Shown here one piece after another: positions 43,294-51,374 of a stretch of DNA of 64,000 bases (positions are counted from its first letter, which is position 1; each line of letters begins with the position of its first letter). The DNA is from Crocinitomicaceae bacterium (GTDB lineage: Bacteria > Bacteroidota > Bacteroidia > Flavobacteriales_D > Crocinitomicaceae): contig JAJTCM010000006.1 in NCBI GenBank assembly GCA_021325675.1, forward strand, positions 62,001 through 126,000, written 5' to 3'. Below the pieces are notes generated by a model. That model saw only the letters and a list, made by a program, of their open reading frames with translations. It was not told the DNA's origin and searched no databases. The position numbers were made by a program, and so were the translations under genes.

Positions 43294-43986
43294 TCACAAC
43301 ATTTCGAGCAATTGGGAGAGATCGTGAATGATTTCAAAGGCTTTGCTCCGGCGTTTTTTCATCGGATCAAACAAAACCGCTTCCATCCCGACCTGGTTTG
43401 CCCCCAGGATATCAATCTCCAGGTCATCCCCGATCATCATGCTTTCCTCCGCTTTGGCGTTCGCTAATTCGAGCGAATGGATGAAAATCCGCTTATCGGG
43501 CTTGTTGAAACCAACGTGCTCCGAACAAACAATCACATCAAAAAAAGGACGGATCCCGGATTCGTTGAGCTTGATATACTGCACTTCCTCGAAGCCGTTG
43601 GTGATGATATGCATAATATAACCGCGCTTTTTGAGCTCGGTCAGTGTTTCGGCGGCATTCGGGAAAAGGAGCGTTTGCCGGGGAGAAAGCCGGATGTAGG
43701 CATCGCTGATCAAAGCTGCCAGTCCTTCGTCGTTGATTTGGTGTTGCTGCAAGGTTTTCAAAAAGCGGGTATCACGCAATTGTTCCTTCGTGATTTTATT
43801 TTTACCGTATTTTCTCCAAAGCTCCGAATTCACTTTCAGGTAAGTGTGGTGGAAGCTCTCAAAATGATGAAAATGGGTGTGGAGCTTATATTCATGGAAA
43901 ATCTCCTGCAGCGCTTTTTTTGAATTGGAATCAAAATCCCAGAGCGTACGGTCGAGGTCGAAAAAAAGATGCCTGATCTGGTGCAT
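43294..43986 (-). CDS. yjjG: HAD hydrolase of the YjjG (noncanonical pyrimidine nucleotidase) type
   Basis: 230 residues. HAD motifs: motif I FFDLDRTLWDF, motif II in IITNGFEEVQ, and motif III/IV in GFNKPDKRIF with MMIGDDLEIDILGANQVGM. The wording after motif I (DFDSNSKKAL) fits YjjG, a 5'-nucleotidase that clears noncanonical pyrimidine nucleotides. It begins directly at the stop of the upstream membrane protein gene, which follows upp; a nucleotide link with upp is plausible. Confidence 0.9.
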   Translation of the reverse strand: MHQIRHLFFDLDRTLWDFDSNSKKALQEIFHEYKLHTHFHHFESFHHTYLKVNSELWRKYGKNKITKEQLRDTRFLKTLQQHQINDEGLAALISDAYIRLSPRQTLLFPNAAETLTELKKRGYIMHIITNGFEEVQYIKLNESGIRPFFDVIVCSEHVGFNKPDKRIFIHSLELANAKAEESMMIGDDLEIDILGANQVGMEAVLFDPMKKRRSKAFEIIHDLSQLLEML

Positions 43987-44457
43987 TTAAAACAGGGAAT
44001 GACCGAAATAGGCCAGGCCGGTGGTGATAAAACCGTTCATGAACATACCGGCAACCACCAGGAAAAAAGTGCGCTTTTCCTTGCCGTAAAACTTAGCTGT
44101 GATAATTGAGCCGATCGGTACGGACAAAAAAAGCGGTGCAAACAGAGAAATGCCGTAAATCCCGAACCTGCGCTTGATACGAACGATAAACTTATTCATT
44201 TTCGTAAAAACTTTGCGCGGTTTGAGCTCCGTGCCGTTTTTGAGCGCTTCTTCCTTTTCACGGGTGCGTTTTGCTTTGGCGCGTTTCATAAAATACTCGC
44301 TGGCATAATAGAAAACTGCGGCGCTGAAAATCGCCCCTCCCACACAGGAAATGTAGGTTTCCCAAAAATTCATTCCTGCAATCGGTCCCCCGAACGGTGT
44401 AAACAGAAATTTAATCGTGGAGAGCAGGAAAAAGGTAGTATATAATCCGAAATCCAT
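43987..44457 (-). CDS. Small membrane protein of unknown function
   Basis: 156 residues. Two or three hydrophobic segments at about 3-25 and 32-50, a basic middle (KRAKAKRTREKEEALKNG, KMNKFIVRIKRRFG), then two more at about 105-125 and 130-150 (ISLFAPLFLSVPIGSIITAKFYG). That second half faintly recalls small multidrug-export-type proteins, without enough to assign it. It sits between upp (57 bases upstream) and yjjG (no gap downstream). Confidence 0.7.
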   Translation of the reverse strand: MDFGLYTTFFLLSTIKFLFTPFGGPIAGMNFWETYISCVGGAIFSAAVFYYASEYFMKRAKAKRTREKEEALKNGTELKPRKVFTKMNKFIVRIKRRFGIYGISLFAPLFLSVPIGSIITAKFYGKEKRTFFLVVAGMFMNGFITTGLAYFGHSLF

Positions 44458-44465
44458 TTTATTTA

Positions 44466-44518
44466 ATTATGAATGATGAGTGTTGAATGTTTTGCTGATC
44501 TGGTTCATCATTTTTATA
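44466..44518. repeat. Imperfect inverted repeat downstream of upp
   Basis: ATTATGAATGATGAGTGTTGAATG is complemented by TTCATCATTTTTATAATTT across about 20 bases. It is the same repeat family as at 22180 and 53541 and may end the upp transcript. Confidence 0.5.
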
Positions 44519-45161
44519 ATTTATCACCGTAAGCCAGATCCCCTGCGTCACCGAGACCCGGTACGATGTAAGATTGGGCTGTTAATTCTTTATCAATGGC
44601 GCCCACAACGATTTTAACCGTATCAGGCAGGTTTTTACGCACAAAATCAATCGCTTCCGGAGCTGCAATGGCGGCAGCGATAAAAACGTGGCTCGGTGTT
44701 CCCTGCTTAAGCAAGGCTTTGTAAACTAAGACCATCGAGCTTCCTGTTGCCAGCATCGGGTCCGTAATAATGAGCGTTTTGTTGTCCAGGCCCGGCGCAG
44801 CCATGTACTCGACGTGCACGTCAAATTCTTCTGCCGTTGTGTGCTTGCGGTAAGCGGAAACGAAAGCATTTCCCGCCCGGTCAAAATAATTCAGGAAACC
44901 CTGGTGCATCGGAAGCCCGGCGCGCAGGATTGTAGCAATCACAGGCTGGTCTTCGAGCCTGGAAACCACCGTTTGACCTAAAGGTGTAGTTACAATTTCT
45001 TCCCGGTAAACCATTTGTTTCGAGATTTCATAGGCCATGATCTCGGAAATCCGCTCAAGGTTCCTGCGAAAGCGCATAGAATCCCGCTGGATGTGGATAT
45101 CTCTTAATTCAGCCAGGAAAGTCCCGAAAATAGAATTGGTTTTATTTAACTCGTGAATCAT
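44514..45161 (-). CDS. upp: Uracil phosphoribosyltransferase
   Basis: 215 residues. It turns uracil and PRPP into UMP (pyrimidine salvage). The PRPP-binding motif reads IITDPMLATGSSMV; upstream are ATILRAGLPMHQGF and VEYMAAPGL with the flexible hood, and the uracil-binding end YIVPGLGDAGDLAYG is complete. Gly at the usual LATGG place is Ser here, a common variant in this group. It has its own promoter at 45181-45188 and is followed by a small membrane protein and yjjG on the same strand. Confidence 0.96.
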   Translation of the reverse strand: MIHELNKTNSIFGTFLAELRDIHIQRDSMRFRRNLERISEIMAYEISKQMVYREEIVTTPLGQTVVSRLEDQPVIATILRAGLPMHQGFLNYFDRAGNAFVSAYRKHTTAEEFDVHVEYMAAPGLDNKTLIITDPMLATGSSMVLVYKALLKQGTPSHVFIAAAIAAPEAIDFVRKNLPDTVKIVVGAIDKELTAQSYIVPGLGDAGDLAYGDKL

Positions 45162-45180
45162 TGTGATGAAGCTTTTTTGA

Positions 45181-45188
45181 CAAATATA
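45181..45188 (-). promoter_or_regulatory. -7 box of upp
   Basis: The minus strand reads TATATTTG, an exact match to TAnnTTTG, 19 bases from the upp ATG. Confidence 0.6.
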
Positions 45189-45266
45189 GGGCTTTTAAAT
45201 GAATTGGAAAAGATGGCCGGAAATAAAAATCAGCGTAGAATTTAGCCTTTCCACATCCAAAATCCT

Positions 45267-45274
45267 TATTTTTG
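45267..45274 (+). promoter_or_regulatory. -7 box of the ABC exporter gene, fits a leaderless mRNA
   Basis: TATTTTTG is followed by CACC and the ATG at 45279, the same four-base spacing as at 39038-39050. Confidence 0.5.
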
Positions 45275-45278
45275 CACC

Positions 45279-47033
45279 ATGTCTCAACAGGGAAAACTGG
45301 ATTTCAAAATTTTCAGGCGCCTGGTCAAATACGTCCGGCCTTACCGCAAATTGCTGGTTGCAGCTTTTGTGTGTACAGTTGTCCTGGCCCTGATCACAAC
45401 AGCCCGCCCCATGATTTCGGGAAAAATTGTGAATGAATTCATTATCAATACGCAAAACCCGGACGCCCTGCTGCGCTGGATGCTGCTTTTACTGGCGATG
45501 ATCTTTGCCGAAGGCGTTTTACAATTCCTGGGCACATACACGAGCAACCTGCTGGCGCAATACATTATCCGCGACATCCGGCACAAGCTTTTCCGCCATA
45601 TTTCAAGCTTCAACATGAAGTACTTCGATAAAACGCCGATTGGCACGCTTGTTACCCGCGTTATTTCGGATATTGGCGCTATTTCGGAGGTTTTTTCCTC
45701 GGGCCTGATCGATGTACTGGGCGATTTACTCATGCTGGTCTGCATTGTCATAGCCATGTTTGTTGTGAACTGGCAGCTGACTTTGATGACGCTGATCCCT
45801 ATCCCGCTTTTACTGATCGCTACGCGGATTTTTGCCAAAGCCATGCGCAAATCCTTTCACCAGGAAAGCGTACAGGTGAACCGGCTCAATACTTTTGTGC
45901 AGGAACGTGTCACCGGTATGTCGATCGTTCAGCTCTTTAACCGCGAAAAAAAGGAGCAGCAGCAGTTTGAAGAAATTAATAAGCAGCACCGCCAGGCACA
46001 CATCAATGCTGTCTGGGCTTTTTCGATCTTTTTCCCGGTGGTTGAATTGCTTAGCTCGCTGTCAATCGCTTTCCTGCTGGTGTGGGGCGCTTTTCAATTT
46101 ACGGGCGTTCAGGGCGGCGGGCCGGAAATCTACGGGGAAATTTTCGCTTTCACACTTTGGATTTCCATGCTCTTCAGACCGATCAGGCAGCTGGCGGATA
46201 AGTTCAACATCCTGCAGCGCGGAATTGTGCGTGCCGAACGCGTTTTTGAGGTAATCGACCTCGAAGAGCACGTGCAAAGCAATGGTCAGCTGACGAAGGT
46301 GGATTTTGACAAGGATATTCATTTTCAGCAGGTATTTTTCGCTTACAAGGATCAGGACTGGATCCTCAAAAACATTGATCTCGATATCCCGCGCGGAAAA
46401 ACCATGGCTTTCGTTGGTGCAACCGGCGCCGGAAAAACTTCGATCGTGAACCTGCTCGGGCGTTTTTATGAGTATGAAAAAGGCAAAATACTGCTGGGAG
46501 ACGTTGATTTGAAAGACATTGAGCTGAATACGCTGCGAAAAAACATCGCGATCGTTCTCCAGGACGTTTTCCTGTTTTCGGATACGATCCACAACAATAT
46601 TACGCTTGGTGACCCTGAAATCAGCCGGGAACAAGTGATTGAAGCGGCCAAAGCCGTAAGCGCAAACGAATTCATTGAAAAGCTTCCGGGCGGCTACGAT
46701 TACGTGGTTGGCGAACGCGGCGGGGTACTTTCTGTGGGACAGCGCCAATTGCTTGCTTTCATCCGGGCTTATGTCTACAACCCGCATATCCTCATCCTCG
46801 ACGAAGCGACTTCAAGCGTTGATAATGAATCCGAGGAGCTCATTCAGCGCGCAACAGACAAACTGACGGAGGGACGGACCTCAATCGTGATCGCGCACCG
46901 TTTGTCTACGATCCAGAAAGCAGACCGCATTGTGGTGCTGGAAAAAGGCGAGATCATGGAAACCGGGACACACAGTGAATTATTGCAGAAAGACGGCTAT
47001 TACCGCAAATTACACGACATACAATTTTCATAA
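45279..47033 (+). CDS. ABC exporter, MsbA/LmrA-like half-transporter
   Basis: 584 residues: six membrane segments in about 1-320, then one nucleotide-binding domain. Walker A GATGAGKT is at 380-387, the Q-loop is IVLQDVFLFSD, the signature appears as LSVGQRQLL (Val for the more usual Gly), Walker B is ILILDEATSSVD, and the H-loop is IAHRLST. It works as a homodimer pumping lipids, drugs or peptides across the inner membrane. The next gene starts two bases after the stop. Confidence 0.95.
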   Translation: MSQQGKLDFKIFRRLVKYVRPYRKLLVAAFVCTVVLALITTARPMISGKIVNEFIINTQNPDALLRWMLLLLAMIFAEGVLQFLGTYTSNLLAQYIIRDIRHKLFRHISSFNMKYFDKTPIGTLVTRVISDIGAISEVFSSGLIDVLGDLLMLVCIVIAMFVVNWQLTLMTLIPIPLLLIATRIFAKAMRKSFHQESVQVNRLNTFVQERVTGMSIVQLFNREKKEQQQFEEINKQHRQAHINAVWAFSIFFPVVELLSSLSIAFLLVWGAFQFTGVQGGGPEIYGEIFAFTLWISMLFRPIRQLADKFNILQRGIVRAERVFEVIDLEEHVQSNGQLTKVDFDKDIHFQQVFFAYKDQDWILKNIDLDIPRGKTMAFVGATGAGKTSIVNLLGRFYEYEKGKILLGDVDLKDIELNTLRKNIAIVLQDVFLFSDTIHNNITLGDPEISREQVIEAAKAVSANEFIEKLPGGYDYVVGERGGVLSVGQRQLLAFIRAYVYNPHILILDEATSSVDNESEELIQRATDKLTEGRTSIVIAHRLSTIQKADRIVVLEKGEIMETGTHSELLQKDGYYRKLHDIQFS

Positions 47034-47035
47034 TT

Positions 47036-47902
47036 ATGGAATCAACATACGGACTTAAAATCGGCGGCGTTCCTGAGCATTTTAACCTGCCCTGGAGACT
47101 AGCTATTGAAGAAGGAAAATTCAGGGAGCTTGGCATTAACCTGCATTGGAGCGATATGACCGGCGGAACGGGCCAGATGATCAAAGGCTTGAAAACCGGG
47201 ACACTGGACGTTGCTGTTTTGCTGACGGAGGGGATTACGAAAGCGATCCTGGAAGGCTTGGATGCCAAAATCCTGGAAGTGTATGTAACAACGCCGCTTC
47301 GCTGGGGAATCCACGTTCCTTATCATTCTGATATCACGAGCGTTGACCAGATCGAAGGGCAAACCTTCGCCATTTCACGGGAAGGGTCGGGCTCACATTT
47401 GATGGCTTATGTCAAAGCCGACCAGGAAGGCTGGGATATTTCGCAGCTGAAATTCAACGTAATCGGCGATATTTACGGCGGCTTGTGGGCCCTGGAAAAT
47501 AATGAAGCCCAGGCTTTTTTGTGGGAAAAATATACGACTTATCCTTTCACAGAACAGGGAAAATGCCGCTATATAGATGAAGTGATTACACCATGGCCGT
47601 GTTTCGTCATTGCTGTTCGCTCGGAAATCATGGAGAAATATGCCGATGAGCTGAAAAGCATGTGCCGTATCGTGACGGAACGCGCCAAGGAGATGAAAAA
47701 AAACAAACAAATGGCGGATATCATCAGCTGGAGATACAACCTGCGCCGCGGACAAGTGAAAAACTGGCTGATTGAAACCGATTGGAACTACGATGGGATT
47801 GAATACCCGCTGGCGTTTGAAAAAGCGGTTTCTTATTTGCTGCGTCTTAAGCTGATTACCATTGAACAGGCCGAAAATTGGCGCGGAAAACTGTTTGTGT
47901 AG
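47036..47902 (+). CDS. Cytoplasmic NMT1/Ca3427-like substrate-binding-fold protein
   Basis: 288 residues with no signal peptide and no lipobox. The sequence follows the two-lobe NMT1/SsuA-type binding fold: IGGVPEHFNLPWRLAIEEGKF at the start, DMTGGTGQMIKGLKTGTLDVAVLLTEG around the ligand pocket, and VITPWPCFVIAVRSE after the hinge. Similar stand-alone forms are known as Ca3427-like proteins. Lacking export signals and a cognate importer, it is unlikely to be a transporter subunit. The ligand is unknown; thiamine-precursor relatives suggest a small heterocycle, but that is only analogy. Confidence 0.85.
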   Translation: MESTYGLKIGGVPEHFNLPWRLAIEEGKFRELGINLHWSDMTGGTGQMIKGLKTGTLDVAVLLTEGITKAILEGLDAKILEVYVTTPLRWGIHVPYHSDITSVDQIEGQTFAISREGSGSHLMAYVKADQEGWDISQLKFNVIGDIYGGLWALENNEAQAFLWEKYTTYPFTEQGKCRYIDEVITPWPCFVIAVRSEIMEKYADELKSMCRIVTERAKEMKKNKQMADIISWRYNLRRGQVKNWLIETDWNYDGIEYPLAFEKAVSYLLRLKLITIEQAENWRGKLFV

Positions 47903-47940
47903 AATTGAAAGCCTGGTTTTATTCTAAAGGGAGGTGACCT

Positions 47941-49044
47941 CTAATTTTCCTCCACATTAAAAATCTCCTTCAGAACGGCAAGCTGTTTTTCCCAGCATAG
48001 CTCTTTGGAAGCATCGGCAGCATTTTTCGAATATTCCTGCATTTCAGCCGGGTGATCGTGCATCCATTGAATTTTTTTAGCAATAATTTTCGGATCGACT
48101 TGTGAAAGCGTTAAGCCTGCGCGGTACAACTCAACTATTTTTTTAATTTCAGGTAAATCACTGGTTAACAATGGTAAATGTGCCGCTATATAATCAAACA
48201 CTTTATTTGGTGTAGCATAGCGGTAATTCAGGTTTGTCCCCTTTTCAAGGCTTACGCCCAAATGCGCCTGCGCGGTGATTTCCGCCAGTTTTTCAAAGGG
48301 CACTTTCCCGAAAAAGGTGATTTTGTCTTCCAGCTCCAGGTCTTTTACCAGTTGCTTCAGCTCCTTTTCGATATCTCCGCCCCCAACAACCCATAGCGAG
48401 ATCCCCGATAAATGTTCAAAAGCACGTACCAGCTCTTCCAGTCCGCGATCTTTGTTCAGAACGCCCTGGTAGATGACTGTGAATTTTGCATTTTTGGCTT
48501 GTTTACTTTTCTCCCGGTAATAAGGCAGGTTCATAACCGATTTCACCGGAACTTTGTATTTCTCTTCGTAAACGCGGGCCAGGCTTTCATTGACGGTGTA
48601 CACCGTTTTCAGCTTCGGAAAAATCCGGTTTTCAAGCCTTTCCCAAAAAGCCTTTACTTTTGGCCGGGAAATCAATTCAGGGACTTCCGTAAAGTATTCA
48701 TGCGAATCATAAATTAAGCGGCAGCCTTTTATTTTTGAAACTAAATAATTAGGCCATAAAGTGTCAAGATCATTTGCCAGAAAGACATCCGTTCGCCTGA
48801 AAAGCAACACAAAAAAAAGCCTCAGGTTGAAAAAAGCATAAAAGAGCGGGCCTTTTTTAAAAAGCAAAACAAGTCTTTTGGTTTTGTATTTTCTTTCCAG
48901 AGGAAGGCTGCCTGGTAATTTTCTGCCAATCAAAGTCACTGCAAAACCGTGCTCATTCAAAAAGCTGCATATTTTGTGCACGCGCTGATCCCCAACTAAA
49001 TCATTCGTTACTGAAACAGCAATATGGACCTGCTTTTTCGCCAC
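47941..49044 (-). CDS. Group 1 (GT4-type) glycosyltransferase
   Basis: 367 residues; GTG start overlapping the hutI stop as TAGTG. Two Rossmann-like lobes: the N-lobe with VSVTNDLVGDQRVHKICSFL and LANDLDTLWPNYLV, and the C-lobe with VIYQGVLNKDRGLEELVRAF, FGKVPFEKLAE and NYRYATPNKVFDYIAAHLPL. The last stretch, the nucleotide-sugar binding Glu region, is typical of GT4 (ExxxxxE replaced by NKVFDY). It probably adds a sugar to a surface polysaccharide; donor and acceptor are unknown. Confidence 0.88.
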   Translation of the reverse strand: MAKKQVHIAVSVTNDLVGDQRVHKICSFLNEHGFAVTLIGRKLPGSLPLERKYKTKRLVLLFKKGPLFYAFFNLRLFFVLLFRRTDVFLANDLDTLWPNYLVSKIKGCRLIYDSHEYFTEVPELISRPKVKAFWERLENRIFPKLKTVYTVNESLARVYEEKYKVPVKSVMNLPYYREKSKQAKNAKFTVIYQGVLNKDRGLEELVRAFEHLSGISLWVVGGGDIEKELKQLVKDLELEDKITFFGKVPFEKLAEITAQAHLGVSLEKGTNLNYRYATPNKVFDYIAAHLPLLTSDLPEIKKIVELYRAGLTLSQVDPKIIAKKIQWMHDHPAEMQEYSKNAADASKELCWEKQLAVLKEIFNVEEN

Positions 49045-50279
49045 TAAAAGCCGATTGTTTGTTCAATATGATTGTCCCCGAACGCGTAAGGCAGATACGC
49101 CAGCGACGGGATTTCTTTGGTCAGGACCACATTTCCGCTTTTCCCTAAACTAATTGATCCGTGCGTTTCTGCAATTCCCATAGCGTAAGCCGCATTCAGG
49201 GTCAGGGCATTGATTGCTTCTTCCGGGGTCATTTTCATTTTAACGCAAGCCAGGCTCATGACAACCTGCAGATTGCCAGTAGGCGTTGTTCCCGGGTTGA
49301 AATCACTCGCCAGCGCAACCGGCAAACCGGCTTCCATCATTTTGCGTGCATTGGCAAAAGGGATCGAAATAAAATGTGAGCAGCTCGGCAGCAAGGTCGG
49401 CATGCATTCTGAGTTTTTGAGCGCTTCGATGTCTTCATCCGCAATTTCTTCAAGATGATCTACGGATAAAGCGCCCAGTTCAATGGCTTTTGCAACTCCG
49501 CCCATCACCGAAAACTGGTTGACGTGTACTTTCGGAACGAGTCCGTATTTTTTACCTGCAAGCAGGATTTCTTCCATTTCTTCCAGCGAAAAATAGTTGC
49601 GCTCACAGAAAACGTCAATATAATCCGCCAGCTTTTCCTCCGCAATTTTCGGCAGCATTTCGTTGATAATCTGATCGATATATCCGCGGTGATTTTCTTT
49701 GAATTCTTTCGGAAAGGCATGTGCGCCCAGGAAGGTTGCTTTCACGGGGAAATTCACCGCTTCCTTGATCCGCTTGATGACCCGCAGCATTTTCAGCTCG
49801 GCATCAACTGTGAGCCCATAGCCCGATTTGATTTCAATCGCTCCCGTTCCATAGCTGTTCACTAATTTCAGGCGTTTCATCGCATCTTCAAAAAGTTCGT
49901 CTTCGCTTTTTTCCTGCAAACGGCGTGCTGAGTTGAGGATTCCCCCGCCTTTCAGCGCAATTTCCTCGTAAGTCAGGCCTTTGATCCTGTCAACAAATTC
50001 CTCCTCGCGGGAGCGGGCAAAAACCAGGTGGGTGTGTGAATCACAAAAAGCCGGCAACACGTATTTCCCTTCGGCGTCGATTACCTCGATCCCGCGCCAG
50101 TCGGTGATCCCTCCCCACTCTTCCATGGTCCCGTAATCTACAATAATCCCGTCTTCGATTGCGAGGTATGCATTTTCCAATACCGGCAAATCCTGCATTT
50201 CAGGGCCTTTTTTGTATTTCGGCATATTTTCGCCGCACTGTACTAATCCTTTGCTGTTTTTGATTAAAATTTTTGACAT
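49044..50279 (-). CDS. hutI: Imidazolonepropionase
   Basis: 411 residues. It hydrolyses imidazolonepropionate to formiminoglutamate in histidine breakdown. It belongs to the amidohydrolase superfamily: metal-binding CDSHTHLVFARSR, the HutI-specific TYEEIALKGGGILNS, then KATFLGAHAFP, KVHVNQFS, VDHLEEI and LASDFNPGTTPTGN with the catalytic Asp. HutH, HutU and HutG are not in the window. The gene runs into the glycosyltransferase gene with a one-base overlap, an unexpected pairing. Confidence 0.95.
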   Translation of the reverse strand: MSKILIKNSKGLVQCGENMPKYKKGPEMQDLPVLENAYLAIEDGIIVDYGTMEEWGGITDWRGIEVIDAEGKYVLPAFCDSHTHLVFARSREEEFVDRIKGLTYEEIALKGGGILNSARRLQEKSEDELFEDAMKRLKLVNSYGTGAIEIKSGYGLTVDAELKMLRVIKRIKEAVNFPVKATFLGAHAFPKEFKENHRGYIDQIINEMLPKIAEEKLADYIDVFCERNYFSLEEMEEILLAGKKYGLVPKVHVNQFSVMGGVAKAIELGALSVDHLEEIADEDIEALKNSECMPTLLPSCSHFISIPFANARKMMEAGLPVALASDFNPGTTPTGNLQVVMSLACVKMKMTPEEAINALTLNAAYAMGIAETHGSISLGKSGNVVLTKEIPSLAYLPYAFGDNHIEQTIGF

Positions 50280-50360
50280 CTTACGCTTTCAATTGCTGTC
50301 ACAAAATAACGATAAGAAAACGAAAAAAGCGCTTTTTATTCAATTTTTTAGCTGATTTTA

Positions 50361-50390
50361 CTTGAAAAATAAAAAAATGTGTTACTTTTG
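50361..50390 (+). promoter_or_regulatory. Promoter upstream of tRNA-Leu
   Basis: TACTTTTG (50383-50390) matches TAnnTTTG; CTTG at 50361-50364 lies 18 bases earlier. A hairpin TCAGTC-GTTT-GACTGA (50437-50452) occupies the leader between this promoter and the tRNA. Confidence 0.5.
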
Positions 50391-50473
50391 TCACTCCAAA
50401 TTAAACAACTACTTATCAAAACGGCCATACCAACGGTCAGTCGTTTGACTGATTCGGGTTTAGTTGGTAAAAT

Positions 50474-50558
50474 GCCCGAGTGGCGGAACTGGTAGACGCG
50501 CTGGATTCAAAATCCTGTTCTTTCGGGAGTGCCGGTTCGATTCCGGCCTCGGGTACCA
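50474..50558 (+). tRNA. tRNA-Leu (CAA), CCA encoded
   Basis: The class II cloverleaf is complete: acceptor GCCCGAG paired with CTCGGGT, D-arm TGGCGGAACTGGTAGACGC, anticodon CAA at 50508-50510, a long variable arm (TGTTCTTTCGGGAGT), T-loop GGTTCGATTCC, discriminator A and encoded CCA (50556-50558). It is followed by a hairpin of the same type as after tRNA-Asn. Confidence 0.96.
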
Positions 50559-50612
50559 AATCAGAATGAGAAACAGAGCGAGAGCGAAATTTCTTGTTCT
50601 GATTTTTTTCAT
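50558..50612 (+). terminator. Trailer hairpin/terminator of tRNA-Leu
   Basis: AAATCAGAA (50558-50566) pairs perfectly with TTCTGATTT (50597-50605), the stem continues inward with GAGAAA/TTTCTT, and a T-tract follows. The top contains GAGAAACAGAGCGAGAGCG, one base different from the tRNA-Asn trailer. Confidence 0.75.
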
Positions 50613-50714
50613 TATAGACCTTGTGAGTTGGCTTCCACCTCTTGCAGGAAGAAGGTCCCGGGCAGCTTGCTGTTCGGGATTTTTCTTTTAAGTCTGCATA
50701 ATAAGCGGAATATG

Positions 50715-50722
50715 TATCTTTG
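50715..50722 (+). promoter_or_regulatory. -7 box of the 50737 gene
   Basis: TATCTTTG, an exact TAnnTTTG match, ends 14 bases before the ATG at 50737. Confidence 0.55.
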
Positions 50723-50736
50723 AATGAGCACAAGCC

Positions 50737-51360
50737 ATGGACAATTTCAGGAAATATTTCATCCGATCCATCCGGGAGCATTATCCGAACGAGGCGGACA
50801 ACGTTATAGCGGACACGGAAAGGCATTATCAGCTTATTTCCAAAGAAACGGCTTTTGCAAAAACATCGGTGAACCCGATTGACCGGCGCCTTGATTTCAG
50901 CTCTTATTTCCTGGCGCTGATTAAAACACTGGATCAGAAAGGCGAACCCTTTGATGTAGTCCGGAAAGTCTGCCTGGAAACCGTTACGGAATATGTCAAG
51001 CCGAAGAACAAAGTCCAGGCGTTTTTCAAGCGTCTTTTGCCCAAGCTGACGCATACCTGGCTGGGACAGAAGCTCATTAAATCATTTCACAAAAAAGTGA
51101 GTGTGAACCCCAACCCCGAAGGGTTCAAGGCAAATATCATCACGGACAAGCAGGAAACTTTTGGATTAGGTTATGGCGTAGACATTGTCGAATGCGGAAT
51201 CTGTAAATTGTTCAACAAGCACAATTATTCCAAATACGCTTCGATATTGTGTGAAGTGGACGAAATCACATCGAACCTCGCGGGGCTTGAGCTCATCCGG
51301 ACGGGAACAATTGCCAACGGTGCAAAAAAGTGTGATTTCAGGTATAAAAGGAAAAACTGA
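50737..51360 (+). CDS. ATC-hydrolase-family (L-2-amino-thiazoline-4-carboxylate hydrolase-like) protein
   Basis: 207 residues. The C-terminal pattern fits the family: VDIVECGICKLFNKHNYSK with two Cys, then ILCEVDEITSNL, LIRTGTIANGAKKCDFRYK with the last Cys near the end. In Pseudomonas the namesake opens a thiazoline ring on the way to cysteine, but most family members are uncharacterised, so substrate and reaction are uncertain here. The N-terminal 100 residues are helical and less conserved. It is monocistronic. Confidence 0.75.
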   Translation: MDNFRKYFIRSIREHYPNEADNVIADTERHYQLISKETAFAKTSVNPIDRRLDFSSYFLALIKTLDQKGEPFDVVRKVCLETVTEYVKPKNKVQAFFKRLLPKLTHTWLGQKLIKSFHKKVSVNPNPEGFKANIITDKQETFGLGYGVDIVECGICKLFNKHNYSKYASILCEVDEITSNLAGLELIRTGTIANGAKKCDFRYKRKN

Positions 51361-51374
51361 GCTTCAACAGCTTT

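Noticed and set aside
44160-44457. Small membrane protein considered as a multidrug exporter
   Set aside because: Only a faint similarity in the last 50 residues; not enough to name a function.
50464-50723. Plus-strand ORFs across tRNA-Leu
   Set aside because: They read through the tRNA and its terminator; a cloverleaf explains the sequence and the peptides (CPSGGTGRRAGF) are the well-known false translation of tRNA-Leu.
50437-51054. 205-codon minus-strand frame
   Set aside because: It is antisense to tRNA-Leu and to the ATC-hydrolase-family gene, and its sequence contains the known false tRNA-derived peptide.
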